A stretch of DNA of 64,000 nt from Saprospiraceae bacterium. GTDB lineage: Bacteria > Bacteroidota > Bacteroidia > Chitinophagales > Saprospiraceae. This document shows positions 1 through 8,415 of the stretch, in pieces. A program made the translations under genes and the position numbers. The stretch is from contig BQJU01000027.1 of NCBI GenBank assembly GCA_021604865.1, positions 29,687-93,686 on the forward strand, read 5' to 3'. The notes under the pieces were generated by a model. The model saw nothing but the letters and a program-made list of their open reading frames with translations. It was not told where the DNA came from and did no database searches. Within the stretch, counting starts at the first letter, position 1, and every line of letters starts with the position of its first letter.

Positions 1-1
1 T

Positions 2-943
2 ATTGCGGAAGAATTTGGTAACAATATCGTTTTTGGAGAGCAGAGTGCTTTCTACAAAATGACCTTCAACGACAAAACACTGGCTTATAGTTATGAATTT
101 GTACGTTTTCCATCCATCGGCATTATCGGCTCGGCTACTCCTGGTGGTTGGGATACGGATACCGAGATGGATGACAATGGAGATGGTACTTTTGGTGTAG
201 CCATTACTTTGGTTGACGGCGTGGTTAAATTTCGCGCTAATGGTTCCTGGACCACGAACTGGGGGGGGACTGATTTCCCAACAGGGGTAGGGACCCAAGA
301 CGGACCCGATATTCCTGTCGTTGCTGGCGATTATATCGTCACCTTCAACCCTGCTACCGGAGAATATAACTTTGAAATAGATGCTGGTATTACCAGTGTA
401 GGCATCATCGGACCAGCCACACCCGGTGGTTGGGATGAGGAAACACCAATGATCTCCAACGGTGATGGGACTTATTACCTCATCATCGGACTGACCGATG
501 GAGAGGCCAAATTCCGCGCCAATGGAAACTGGGATCTAAGTTGGGGTGGTAATGACTTCCCAAGTGGTATCGCCACTTCTGATAACGGACCCGACATCCC
601 GGTTACTTACGGGTTGTATGTCGTCAATTTTAATACCAATACCGGAGCTTATAGCTTTGAACCGGCAATCATCAGTATTATCGGATCGGCTACTCCTGGT
701 GGATGGGATGTAGATACAGATATGACGCCTGATGCATCAACACCAAGTGTAGTAAAAGGCACCTTTGACCTGACAGATGGTGAGGCTAAATTCCGCCTAG
801 ACCACGATTGGGTCATCAGCTGGGGCGGTAGTGACTTCCCAAATGGAACCGCTACTTCCGATAATGGACCTAATATTCCAGTTACCGCAGGAACTTATGA
901 TGTTTCCTTTAATGTGGTGACGGGTGAGTATTCTTTTGACTAA
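2..943 (+). CDS. SusE/SusF-like outer-membrane protein, C-terminal part (5' end outside window)
   Basis: The frame is open from the window edge, so the ATG at 59 is internal and the gene starts upstream. The visible 313 residues contain three tandem repeats of about 90 aa. Each begins with a GIIG-ATPGGWD motif, carries a DGEAKFR / W-x-WGG-x-DFP core and ends with a tyrosine-rich strand (GEYNFE, GAYSFE, GEYSFD). This is the beta-sandwich pattern of SusE/SusF surface glycan-binding lipoproteins, which hold oligosaccharides at the outer membrane for a SusCD importer. The lipobox and SusC/SusD partners would lie outside the window. It is followed at once by a strong bidirectional terminator. The repeats are clear; the sugar specificity cannot be read from the sequence. 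Confidence 0.8.
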   Translation: MAEEFGNNIVFGEQSAFYKMTFNDKTLAYSYEFVRFPSIGIIGSATPGGWDTDTEMDDNGDGTFGVAITLVDGVVKFRANGSWTTNWGGTDFPTGVGTQDGPDIPVVAGDYIVTFNPATGEYNFEIDAGITSVGIIGPATPGGWDEETPMISNGDGTYYLIIGLTDGEAKFRANGNWDLSWGGNDFPSGIATSDNGPDIPVTYGLYVVNFNTNTGAYSFEPAIISIIGSATPGGWDVDTDMTPDASTPSVVKGTFDLTDGEAKFRLDHDWVISWGGSDFPNGTATSDNGPNIPVTAGTYDVSFNVVTGEYSFD

Positions 944-965
944 TTATTTCGGAGTTTAGGTATAC

Positions 966-1003
966 AAAAAAGCGGTATCGAAGTCATTCGATACCGCTTT
1001 TTT
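966..1003. terminator. Bidirectional intrinsic terminator
   Basis: A perfect 17-bp stem (left arm 966-982, loop GTCA, right arm 987-1003) with an A-run on the 5' side and a T-run on the 3' side. It separates the convergent SusE/F-like gene and the redoxin gene. Its TATCGAA/TTCGATA core recurs in two other terminators at 30303 and 37566. Confidence 0.9.
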
Positions 1004-1022
1004 ACGTACATCCCTATTCCAA

Positions 1023-1736
1023 TTACAGAGACTTGATGGAACACCCAATAGCTTTCGTCTTGCTAGGGTCAGGATCCTTACCCGCTTCGAGGGCAGCAAC
1101 AGCATCCTCTACATAACGCTTGTTAACCTTCGTAGCATCCTGAGAATTGTCATCAATAGCTCCAGTATAGCGCAGGGTCAGGCTTGCATCCAGCAGGTAT
1201 ATTTCCGGGGTACGTCCAGCACCATATTGTGGATAAATGTGTTGACCTTCATCAATCAAATAAACATAAGGGAGGTCTTTTTCCTTGGCTCTTTTTTGCA
1301 TCGCTTCAAAGCTATCCCCCGCTTTTGCTTTAGGGTCATTTGGTTGAATAGCCACTACCGGATAGCCTAGCGCTGACATTTTATTGTGCAACTCAATGAT
1401 CCGGTCCTCATAAGCCACGGCATAAGGACATGTATTACAAGTAAAGGTAACAATGTAGCCTTTGGCATCGGAGCCATCAGCAGCTTTGATGTCGCCCAGG
1501 GAGTAAAACTCGCCATCTACATTTTTCAACTTGAAATCCGGTGCTTTGTCTCCAACACTTAATCCTTGCTGCGCTTCCGTCTTTTCCACGACCTTCACGG
1601 CTTCACCTTCAGATTTGGAGGATGTAGCTGTCGGGTCTATCGCCGATGTACCACCTTCGGGGGCATTATTGCAAGATGTAAATGCCACAGCTAATCCTAT
1701 TATTAGCAGCGCATAAATACCAGTTACTCTTTTCAT
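1023..1736 (-). CDS. Redoxin / peroxiredoxin-like lipoprotein
   Basis: 237 aa. The N-terminus MKRVTGIYALLIIGLAVAFTSC is a lipoprotein signal with the acylated Cys in AFTSC. A Ser/Thr/Glu linker follows, then an AhpC-TSA/redoxin fold from about residue 58 (VGDKAPDFKL). The active site is FTCNTCPYA at about residue 100, giving a CxxC pair, with the cis-Pro region near GRTPEIYLLD. The family has thiol-disulfide reductase or peroxidase activity; the substrate is unknown. The gene sits 17 bp downstream of a TlpA-like lipoprotein on the same strand, so the two probably form an operon handling thiol redox chemistry on the periplasmic side of a membrane. Confidence 0.85.
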   Translation of the reverse strand: MKRVTGIYALLIIGLAVAFTSCNNAPEGGTSAIDPTATSSKSEGEAVKVVEKTEAQQGLSVGDKAPDFKLKNVDGEFYSLGDIKAADGSDAKGYIVTFTCNTCPYAVAYEDRIIELHNKMSALGYPVVAIQPNDPKAKAGDSFEAMQKRAKEKDLPYVYLIDEGQHIYPQYGAGRTPEIYLLDASLTLRYTGAIDDNSQDATKVNKRYVEDAVAALEAGKDPDPSKTKAIGCSIKSL

Positions 1737-1753
1737 GATTTATCAAATTTATT

Positions 1754-2281
1754 TTACAAGAATGATTTTACTAATTGTTTTAATTCCTCAGCACTTTCAA
1801 ATTGCCGGTCTATAAATTTTTTCTCCTTTGCGTTATATATCATAGTCACCGGTATAGCGCCACTCCATTCCGGAGTGACTTTGTCGATCCAGCTATTGTA
1901 GTCCAAATCGATTAAGGCCATCACATCGGAGCGCAGGCGCTGTTCTTTTACAAAGGGAATTAGTTTACTTTCAATCTGGTTAGGGAAATCCATGCTGACC
2001 AAAATGACGCGGAGCTTTTCTCCGGGAAACTGATCATGCAGCTCTTCAAAATAAGGCAACTCTTCAATACAGGGTTTGCACCAGGTCGCCCAAAAATTGA
2101 TGACATAGGTACTATCCGTCTGTTGTTCAAAAATGGTAGCAATTTCTGCAAACTGCTCAAAAACTGGGATTGACTTTTCGGCCGAGGGTACAGCCTGATG
2201 ATTAGTGGCACTGGGTGAGGACGTATTACAGCTCCAAAGGAGACTGAGCACGACCCAACAGGGAATAAAACGCAAGATCAT
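1754..2281 (-). CDS. TlpA/ResA-like thiol-disulfide oxidoreductase lipoprotein
   Basis: 175 aa. It has a short lipoprotein signal (MILRFIPCWVVLSLLWSC, lipobox LLWSC) and a thioredoxin fold with the active site FWATWCKPCIEELPYF (WCKPC at about residue 70). The cis-Pro is in GAIPVTMIYN. This matches the TlpA/ResA family, which reduces disulfides in exported proteins or supports cytochrome c maturation. It is first in a two-gene unit with the redoxin lipoprotein 17 bp downstream. The partner substrate is not identifiable. Confidence 0.87.
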   Translation of the reverse strand: MILRFIPCWVVLSLLWSCNTSSPSATNHQAVPSAEKSIPVFEQFAEIATIFEQQTDSTYVINFWATWCKPCIEELPYFEELHDQFPGEKLRVILVSMDFPNQIESKLIPFVKEQRLRSDVMALIDLDYNSWIDKVTPEWSGAIPVTMIYNAKEKKFIDRQFESAEELKQLVKSFL

Positions 2282-2291
2282 GTGAAAAATT

Positions 2292-2651
2292 TTGAGGGTA
2301 ATAAAAAATATCCTGCCTACCTTTCGGTGCAGTTTAAGTTTTCACAACGTTGGAAAAGGGGAAAAGGTTGTTTGGATACCTGAGTTAGGGACAGAAAGTT
2401 GGTTAAGTGTCGACTGGGGGTTAATAGAGTTGGCACCAATTCATCTTGCTCAAGCGCTGACTTATTTGCGTCTTTCCAATTTACAAGTTGGACTCCTTTT
2501 GAATTTTAATGCCCCTTTGATGAAAGAATCTAAAACTTCAATTGAGCACCATATAATTAATGCACTAAGGTTGCTACAACAGTTAGAACAACTTAAAATT
2601 CTACTTCTGGTTACTTCTAAAGAAGAAACTAATATGCCTAAACGTAAATAA
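2292..2651 (+). pseudogene. Remnant of a GxxExxY-family gene
   Basis: The stretch LIELAPIHLAQALTYLRL followed by SNLQVGLLLNFNAPLMKE (from about 2421) matches the C-terminal third of GxxExxY proteins, which usually have about 125 aa and carry the defining Gly, Glu and Tyr residues near the N-terminus. That N-terminal part is missing: the 40 residues before the match resemble nothing in the family, and the C-terminal tail is unusual. I read it as a 5'-truncated, decaying copy. GxxExxY proteins are small, nuclease-like and of unknown function, often found as lone accessory genes. An expressed chimera cannot be excluded. Confidence 0.55.
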
Positions 2652-2786
2652 GGATGAGACAATAATCTGAAATCCTGGCCTATTTGAAAAGATTGGACAT
2701 TCCATTCTATCAAAGCCATATTCCCCTCCCATTCCAAGCGAGGGGCCAGGAGTGGTTCAATAATTGATTGCATACTCAACAAAATG

Positions 2787-2817
2787 TTGACAACAATTCA
2801 CTTTATCGTTACTTTTG
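2787..2817 (+). promoter_or_regulatory. Bacteroidota-type promoter for the vapBC-like pair
   Basis: TTG at 2787-2789 and TACTTTTG at 2810-2817, separated by 20 nt, match the -33/-7 consensus TTG-N17-23-TAnnTTTG. The antitoxin ATG is 38 nt downstream of the -7 element. Confidence 0.6.
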
Positions 2818-2854
2818 TAGAGATATTTGAACACACTCTTAAATAAAGGTTGAT

Positions 2855-3064
2855 ATGATACGGACTATAATAACAGTGGATAAAAATAACCTTACCCTTC
2901 AATTGCCTGATGATTTTTTGGGCAAGCAAGTCGAAGTTATTGCCTTTATAATTGAGGAGACTAAAGCAAAGGTTACCAATTTAAGTAAATCCAAAACCTT
3001 TTCTGCTATCAAGTTGGACACCAACGGGTTTAAGTTTAATCGTGACGATGCCAATGAACGATAA
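2855..3064 (+). CDS. Putative antitoxin of a VapBC-like pair
   Basis: 69 aa. MIRTIITVDKNNLTLQLPDD, then FLGKQVEVIAFIIEE, is the short beta-rich N-terminus seen in Bacteroidota VapB-like antitoxins, ahead of a basic/polar tail that would wrap the toxin. The assignment rests mainly on context: its stop overlaps the start of a PIN-domain gene. A good promoter lies 38 nt upstream. Antitoxins of this kind neutralise the PIN RNase and usually repress their own promoter. No palindromic operator stands out. Confidence 0.65.
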   Translation: MIRTIITVDKNNLTLQLPDDFLGKQVEVIAFIIEETKAKVTNLSKSKTFSAIKLDTNGFKFNRDDANER

Positions 3065-3425
3065 AGTTTTCCTTGATACAAATATTCTTATTTATTGTTA
3101 CACAACTTCTGAGCCTGGTAAACAAATCAAAGCACAAGCAGTTGCTAATTTTCCCAACGCGGTGATTAGTACGCAGGTCCTTAAAGAATTTAGTAATATT
3201 CTGAAGAAAAAATTTGGATTGGATTGGTCTGCAATCCGTTCTGCTGTTGACGAGGTTGAACGCAATTTTGAAATCTACACTAATACCACTAATTCTATTA
3301 AGAATGCATGCTCAATTGCTGAGCGTTATGGCTTTTCTTTTTACGATAGCCTTATTATCACTGCAGCATTAGAATGTGGGTGTACAACTCTATATTCCGA
3401 AGATATTTACAGCATCGACAGGTGA
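3054..3425 (+). CDS. PIN-domain toxin (VapC-like RNase)
   Basis: About 123 aa from the ATG at 3054; in-frame GTG at 3042 and ATG at 3048 are alternatives. It has the PIN signature acidic residues: Asp in VFLDTNILIY, Glu in QVLKEFSNIL, Asp in SFYDSLIITAALE, and a final acidic residue in LYSEDI. PIN toxins are Mg-dependent RNases, often cutting tRNA or rRNA. The start overlaps the antitoxin stop by 11 bp, which suggests translational coupling. The pair sits beside a GxxExxY remnant, so this is a small accessory insertion next to dnaE. Confidence 0.85.
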   Translation: MNDKVFLDTNILIYCYTTSEPGKQIKAQAVANFPNAVISTQVLKEFSNILKKKFGLDWSAIRSAVDEVERNFEIYTNTTNSIKNACSIAERYGFSFYDSLIITAALECGCTTLYSEDIYSIDR

Positions 3426-3486
3426 TTGAGAGAACATTGACTGTAATAAATCCATTATTGTAGCCCAATATCGGCCTGGGATTGGC

Positions 3487-6400
3487 TCACTTCAACAAAT
3501 ACTCCACCCCAATCTTCTCCAACTCCGCCACAAACTCATTATCCGCATTCACCTTTTGGGTTTTAGCCACCATTTGCAGCTTGAGGCGGTGTTTCTTGTC
3601 CAGGAGCTCCATACGTAGGCGGTGTTTGCCTTTGTGGGCATTACAGAGCGCTTCGATCTGGTCGATCATTGTTTCAGTGATGCGATCCAGGGGAAGCTTT
3701 AGGGTGATTGAATCGGTCATATTTTCAGCAATACCTTCCAGTAGGTTGACCTCCACAGGCTTAAATTCCAAATCTTCGCTATTCCAGCGTTTTTGAAATT
3801 TCCCTTTGATGAACAATGCCTTCCCCGATTCCAGCAGGTGTTTAAACTTCTGGTAATCCTCTCCAAATAGTTTGAATTCCAGAGAACTTTGGTAGTCACT
3901 GATTTCAAAAATACCCCAGCCATTTCCGTTTTTGCTGATCATGTGGCGGGCCAAGGTTACCATGCCGACCACATTCAAGCTGGCGCGGTGTTGGTTATTA
4001 TCCACCTGATCCAAGGTACAGGAAGTGAAATTTTCTACCTCCAACCGGTAATCATCCAATGGATGGCCGCTGACATAAATACCGGTGACTTCCTTCTCGC
4101 GATTGAGTTTTTCGATTAGTGGCCAGGTCGGTCCTTCCGGAACTTTTGGTTCAGGAATCATGATCTCATCAGAATCACCAAATAGGGAGTTGACCGCCTG
4201 AGCTTTTTGCGACTGGTAGGCATTGCCATAACGCAAGGCATGTTCCAGCAACGTATCATATTTTTCTGAAGGTGTAAAATATTGTGCCCGGTCTATTTCT
4301 TCAAAACAATCAAAACCACCACCTAAGGCCAAGCTTTCCATCACCTTTTTATTTACAGCCCGCAGATTCAGTCGACGCATCATATCAAATACACTCTCAT
4401 AGGGACCATTATTGGTACGTTCTTCCAGGATAGACTCTACCGGACCTTCGCCCACACCTTTTAGTGCCGACAGACCAAAACGGATTTGCCCCTGCTTGTT
4501 GACCGAAAAATCAGACGCAGATTCATTGACATCCGGCCCCAATACATCCAGCCCCATACGTTTACATTCTTGCAGAAAGAAGGTAATCTTGGAAATGTCA
4601 TTCTTATTGTTGGTCAAGACGGAGGCCATAAATTCCGCCGGATAATGCGTTTTGAGAAAAGCCGTCTGAAAGGCCACATAAGCATAGCAGGTAGAGTGCG
4701 ACTTATTAAAGGCATAAGAGGCGAAGGCTTCCCAGTCCTTCCAAACTTTATCAAGTATATCTTTTGGATGACCACGTTCAGCACCACCCTCAATAAATTT
4801 GGGGTAGAGCATATCAATGATATCCTTCTTTTTCTTACCCATGCCCTTACGCAGCATATCCGCCTCGCCCTTGCTGAAGCCAGCCAGTTTTTGCGAAAGC
4901 AACATCACCTGCTCCTGATAGACACAAATTCCCTGGGTTTCCTCCAGGTATTCCTTCATGTCATCCAGGTCATAGATCACCGGTTTGCGGCCGTGTTTGC
5001 GGTCAATAAACTCGGGTATATATTCCAGCGGACCTGGGCGGTACAAGGCATTCATGGCAATCAAATCCTCAAAAGTGGTGGGGACCAGTTCCTTCATGTA
5101 TTTCTGCATCCCGGAACTTTCATATTGGAAGATGCCAACCGTTTCTCCGCGTTGGAAGAGCTTATAGGTTTCCTCGTCTTCCAGATCTACAGTATCGGTA
5201 TCCAGCTCTACACCATAATTTTCCTTGACCATCTCAATGGCCTTTTTGATGATCGTCAGGGTTCTCAATCCGAGGAAGTCCATCTTCAGCAGACCGGCAT
5301 CTTCTGCCACACTGTTGTCAAACTGCGACACCAGCATATTGGAATCCTTATCCATCTTGACCGGTACATAGTTGGTAATTTCATCCGGGGTGATGATCAC
5401 GCCACAGGCATGTATGCCCGTATTGCGAATGGAGCCCTCCAGCTTCATTGCCGTTCGGATCATTTCACCGATGTTATCCTGACCCTCTGCTAGGGTCCTG
5501 AACTGGTAGGCTTTCTCCTTTTCTTCAGAGTTAAGCGCCTCCTTTAGTTTGGGATCAATGTCTTTTGCTGCGAGCACTCTTTTCAGCGTCGCCTTCAGGT
5601 TGGTAGGAAAAGTTTTGGCTACTTTATCCACTTCGGGTAGCGGAATGTTCATCACCCGCCCTACATCACGCAGCGACGATTTGGCAGCCATCGTACCATA
5701 AGTCACAATCTGAGCCACCTGATTCTGACCGTATTTGTCAATCACATAGTCAATCACCTTTTGCCGGCCTTCATCGTCAAAATCAATATCAATATCCGGC
5801 ATGGATACCCGTTCAGGATTGAGAAATCGCTCAAACAGCAGGTCATATTTAATAGGGTCTACATTGGTAATGCCCACACAATAGGCCACTGCCGAACCCG
5901 CTGCACTACCCCGGCCCGGCCCCACCGAAACACCCATTTGCCGCGCTGTAGTGGTGAAGTCCTGAACAATCAGGAAATACCCCGGATAACCCGACTTGGC
6001 GATAACATCCAGCTCAAAATCCAGACGCTCCTTAATCGGTGGCGTTATTTCTTTATAGCGGCGGTTGGCCCCCTCGTAGGTCAAGTGGCGCAGGTAATCG
6101 TCCTGCGACTGAAAGCCTTTGGGTAGGGGAAAGGCAGGCAATAGAATATCCCGAGCCAGTTCCAGGGAGTCGATCTTGTCATAAATCTCCAGGGTGGTGT
6201 CAAGCGCCGCCGGTACATCAGCAAACAGCTTACTCATCTCCTGTTGCGTCTTGAAATAAAAGTCTGAACTGGGAAATTTGAATCGTTTGGTATCTTCCAG
6301 CAGGCTGTTGGTATTGACACACAACAAAATATCATGTGGTGCCCAGTCTTCCTCTTCAACATAGTGAGAATCGTTGGTCGCAATGACTTTGATCTCATAT

Positions 6401-7020
6401 TTGCGAGCAAATTCCAGGAGTTGCTGGTTGATGTCTTCCTGACTGACACCCAACCCATCAATATTTTCTAGGCCCCTATGCCGTTGCAACTCAATGTAGA
6501 AGTCCTCGCCAAATAGGTCCAGCCACCAGCGCAATTTTTGCTCTGCGTCTTCTATATCACCTTTAAGGATAGCCTGAGGGATCTCCGCACCGATACAACA
6601 GCTCGTAGCCACCAGCCCTTCATGGTATTTCAGCAACAATTCCTTGTCGATTCGGGGGAATTTTCCATACAAACCTTCTATAAATCCCAAAGAACACAAC
6701 TTACACAGGTTTTCATAACCCTTGCGGTTTTTGGCCAGCAGCAACTGGTGGTAACGGACATCTTTTTCCCCCGCCGCTCGTGAAAAGGCCTTTATATGCC
6801 GATCTTCAACAAGGTAGAACTCACATCCAATAATGGCTTTCAGGTCCCGCCTTTTAGCCTCTGATGCGAATTTAAAGGCCCCAAACATATTCCCATGGTC
6901 AGTAAGTGCAACCCCTTTCTGACCGTCAGCCTTAGCCTTGTCCATCATGATGCCCACATCGGAAGCACCATCCAACAGCGAATATTGAGTATGACAGTGT
7001 AAGTGAACGTATTCCGGCAT
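3487..7020 (-). CDS. dnaE: DNA polymerase III subunit alpha
   Basis: 1177 aa, the replicative polymerase. An N-terminal PHP domain keeps its metal-ligand motifs (HLHCHTQYS, LTDHGNM, GCEFYL, TNDSHY), so it may retain phosphoesterase activity. The polymerase core has the catalytic pair in PDIDIDF at about residue 407 and the third Asp in LLKMDFLGLR near residue 577. Helix-hairpin-helix and OB-fold regions follow (NVVGMVTLARHMISKNG near residue 1020). The length is normal for the DnaE1 type. Start ATG at 7020; no same-strand neighbour follows closely. The gene is convergent with the PIN toxin. Confidence 0.98.
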   Translation of the reverse strand: MPEYVHLHCHTQYSLLDGASDVGIMMDKAKADGQKGVALTDHGNMFGAFKFASEAKRRDLKAIIGCEFYLVEDRHIKAFSRAAGEKDVRYHQLLLAKNRKGYENLCKLCSLGFIEGLYGKFPRIDKELLLKYHEGLVATSCCIGAEIPQAILKGDIEDAEQKLRWWLDLFGEDFYIELQRHRGLENIDGLGVSQEDINQQLLEFARKYEIKVIATNDSHYVEEEDWAPHDILLCVNTNSLLEDTKRFKFPSSDFYFKTQQEMSKLFADVPAALDTTLEIYDKIDSLELARDILLPAFPLPKGFQSQDDYLRHLTYEGANRRYKEITPPIKERLDFELDVIAKSGYPGYFLIVQDFTTTARQMGVSVGPGRGSAAGSAVAYCVGITNVDPIKYDLLFERFLNPERVSMPDIDIDFDDEGRQKVIDYVIDKYGQNQVAQIVTYGTMAAKSSLRDVGRVMNIPLPEVDKVAKTFPTNLKATLKRVLAAKDIDPKLKEALNSEEKEKAYQFRTLAEGQDNIGEMIRTAMKLEGSIRNTGIHACGVIITPDEITNYVPVKMDKDSNMLVSQFDNSVAEDAGLLKMDFLGLRTLTIIKKAIEMVKENYGVELDTDTVDLEDEETYKLFQRGETVGIFQYESSGMQKYMKELVPTTFEDLIAMNALYRPGPLEYIPEFIDRKHGRKPVIYDLDDMKEYLEETQGICVYQEQVMLLSQKLAGFSKGEADMLRKGMGKKKKDIIDMLYPKFIEGGAERGHPKDILDKVWKDWEAFASYAFNKSHSTCYAYVAFQTAFLKTHYPAEFMASVLTNNKNDISKITFFLQECKRMGLDVLGPDVNESASDFSVNKQGQIRFGLSALKGVGEGPVESILEERTNNGPYESVFDMMRRLNLRAVNKKVMESLALGGGFDCFEEIDRAQYFTPSEKYDTLLEHALRYGNAYQSQKAQAVNSLFGDSDEIMIPEPKVPEGPTWPLIEKLNREKEVTGIYVSGHPLDDYRLEVENFTSCTLDQVDNNQHRASLNVVGMVTLARHMISKNGNGWGIFEISDYQSSLEFKLFGEDYQKFKHLLESGKALFIKGKFQKRWNSEDLEFKPVEVNLLEGIAENMTDSITLKLPLDRITETMIDQIEALCNAHKGKHRLRMELLDKKHRLKLQMVAKTQKVNADNEFVAELEKIGVEYLLK

Positions 7021-7054
7021 TGATGATCTACAATTTAATCGTTTATTAAAATTA

Positions 7055-7275
7055 TTTGGGCGTGCCCCCTCGTGATGATCCTCCGTTCAACCGATATTGG
7101 TTTACCCTCACCTGAAGTCAGCCTCCGACCAATATCGTGGAGCCTCGGGGTCGCGCTATCCGCTCTTATACCTTCGCCTTGACCTGTTTGATTAAACAAA
7201 CCACTTTCATGGCTTCGGTATACCGCTACTATCGCTCACGCAAGGTCCGTATTCACACGCCAGACCTGCAAAAGG
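7055..7275 (+). other. Candidate structured intergenic element upstream of dnaE
   Basis: The segment starts with TTTGGGCGTGCCCCC and later has CGGGGTCGCGCTATCCGCTC. This pairing of GGGCGT-CCCC with GGGGTC-GCTATCCGCT resembles, from memory, an intergenic element common in Bacteroidota genomes. It also holds the near-repeat GATATTGGTTT / complementary ACCAATATCG around 7102 and 7128, able to pair, and a GC-rich tail. No open frame of interest is present. Whether it is an RNA or a dead repeat cannot be decided by eye. Confidence 0.35.
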
Positions 7276-7540
7276 TAGAATAGGGTGCTCTACTATTCAC
7301 TATTCTTGCTGATTATTGATGGGTGAACCACACAACTGAAATGTACCAATAAAACACCCTGCAACCAACTAAGGTTTTTCATATCACCTCCCAAATTAGC
7401 CAAAAAACGGCAAAGAAAAGGAGCTGAAATAGAAAAGTTATCCACACTTTAACCGAGCCACAGAGAGTCAGGTAGTTAGATATTTAAATTGGTTGATTGT
7501 ATTGATAATTTTCCATTGCCTGGTGGATTGCTTGCCCAAG

Positions 7541-7886
7541 ACGAGATTTGTGTTCCAATCAGATCAGGGGTCAGGTCGCTTTGCTGTCAGGGGTCAGACG
7601 CTGCGCTGTCAGGAGTCAGACGCTTCGCTTTCAGGTGTCAGGTCGCTTCGCTGTCAGGGGTCTCGCAGCGAAGCGATCTCAAAAGCACCCTCGCTTTGGA
7701 CCACAGCGTGGTCTAAGTATATTAGCTCGTAATAACGCCGCGGTTGTCGACTACAGCGTAGTCGCACCAATCACACCCAGTCAAAAAAAACGAATATCTA
7801 TTCTTCCTTATATGATTTTTCCATAAGGTGTTTTTCCTGGTTCATCACCTATTGCTATAACTATAAGAAATGGGATACAATTAAAA
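7541..7886. repeat. Intergenic repeat block, copy A
   Basis: Copy A of a block duplicated at 8021-8288. Besides the unit array it holds two small palindromes with AGC loops, GACCACAGCGTGGTC (7699-7713) and CGACTACAGCGTAGTCG (7748-7764), then a shared AT-rich tail ending in GGGATACAATTA. The copies are similar over the whole tail. Between them, GACCTCTCTGAGGTC occurs twice (7912-7926, 7961-7975). Confidence 0.8.
7567..7680. repeat. Array of four direct and one inverted 22-23-nt units
   Basis: Units at 7567-7589, 7590-7611, 7612-7633 and 7634-7656 share the form GGGGTCAG-(G/A)CGCTTCGCTGTCA. The fifth (7657-7680) is the inverted unit, so 7641-7653 can pair with 7666-7678 as a 13-bp hairpin with one G-T pair. 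Non-coding: the short open frames here are by-products of the repeat. Confidence 0.8.
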
Positions 7887-8020
7887 AAATAGCAATGTTC
7901 AAAGAAGGTGCGACCTCTCTGAGGTCGAATAAAAGCCTACGCTCTGGGCTAACAAAGTGTGACCTCTCTGAGGTCCATGGCAGGCGTAATTTTAGTCGTT
8001 TCGCTAGGAAAGTATCCAAA

Positions 8021-8288
8021 ACAAATTTTGTGTCCCAATCAGGTCGCTTCGCTGTCAGGGGTCTCACAACAAAGCGATCTCAAAAGCACGATCGCTTTGG
8101 ACCACAGCGTGGTCAAAATATGTTAACCCATAATAACATCACGGTTGTCGACTACAGCGAAGTCGCACCTATCACACCCAGTCAAAAAAACGAATACCTA
8201 TTCTTCCTTAAATGATTTTTCCCTAGGGTGTTTTTCCTGGTTCATCATCTATTGCTATAACTATAAGAAACGGGATACAATTAAGAAG
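8021..8288. repeat. Intergenic repeat block, copy B
   Basis: A second copy of the 7541-7886 block, shorter because it has one direct plus one inverted unit instead of five. It keeps the palindromes GACCACAGCGTGGTC (8100-8114) and an imperfect CGACTACAGCGAAGTCG (8149-8165), and the same AT-rich tail ending in GGGATACAATTA. Variation in unit number with a conserved tail suggests unit gain and loss after duplication. Confidence 0.8.
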
Positions 8289-8412
8289 AGGTCAGGAGTC
8301 AGGTCGCTGCGCTTTCAGGGATCAGACGCTTCGCTGTCAGGGGTCAGATGCTGCACGGTCTTTAGTCTGACAGCAAAGCGATCTGACAGTCGAAGACGAT
8401 CTGACAGCGCAG
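8289..8412. repeat. Further repeat units abutting the 3' end of the kinase-like gene
   Basis: More 22-nt-type units in direct (GGTCAGGTCGCTGCGCTTTCA, GGATCAGACGCTTCGCTGTCA-like) and then inverted orientation (CTGACAGCAAAGCGATCTGA at about 8367-8386). The last unit runs into the kinase-like stop codon. A 25-nt stretch, 8365-8389, is identical to 42475-42499. Confidence 0.75.
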
Positions 8413-8415
8413 CGA

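Noticed and set aside
4486..5493. 335-aa open frame antisense to dnaE
   Set aside because: It overlaps the whole catalytic region of dnaE on the opposite strand and shows no family features.
7438..7446. DnaA box TTATCCACA upstream of the repeat block
   Set aside because: A single match; about two are expected by chance on both strands of 64 kb, and another lies inside a coding sequence near 1229. No cluster or AT-rich unwinding region accompanies it.
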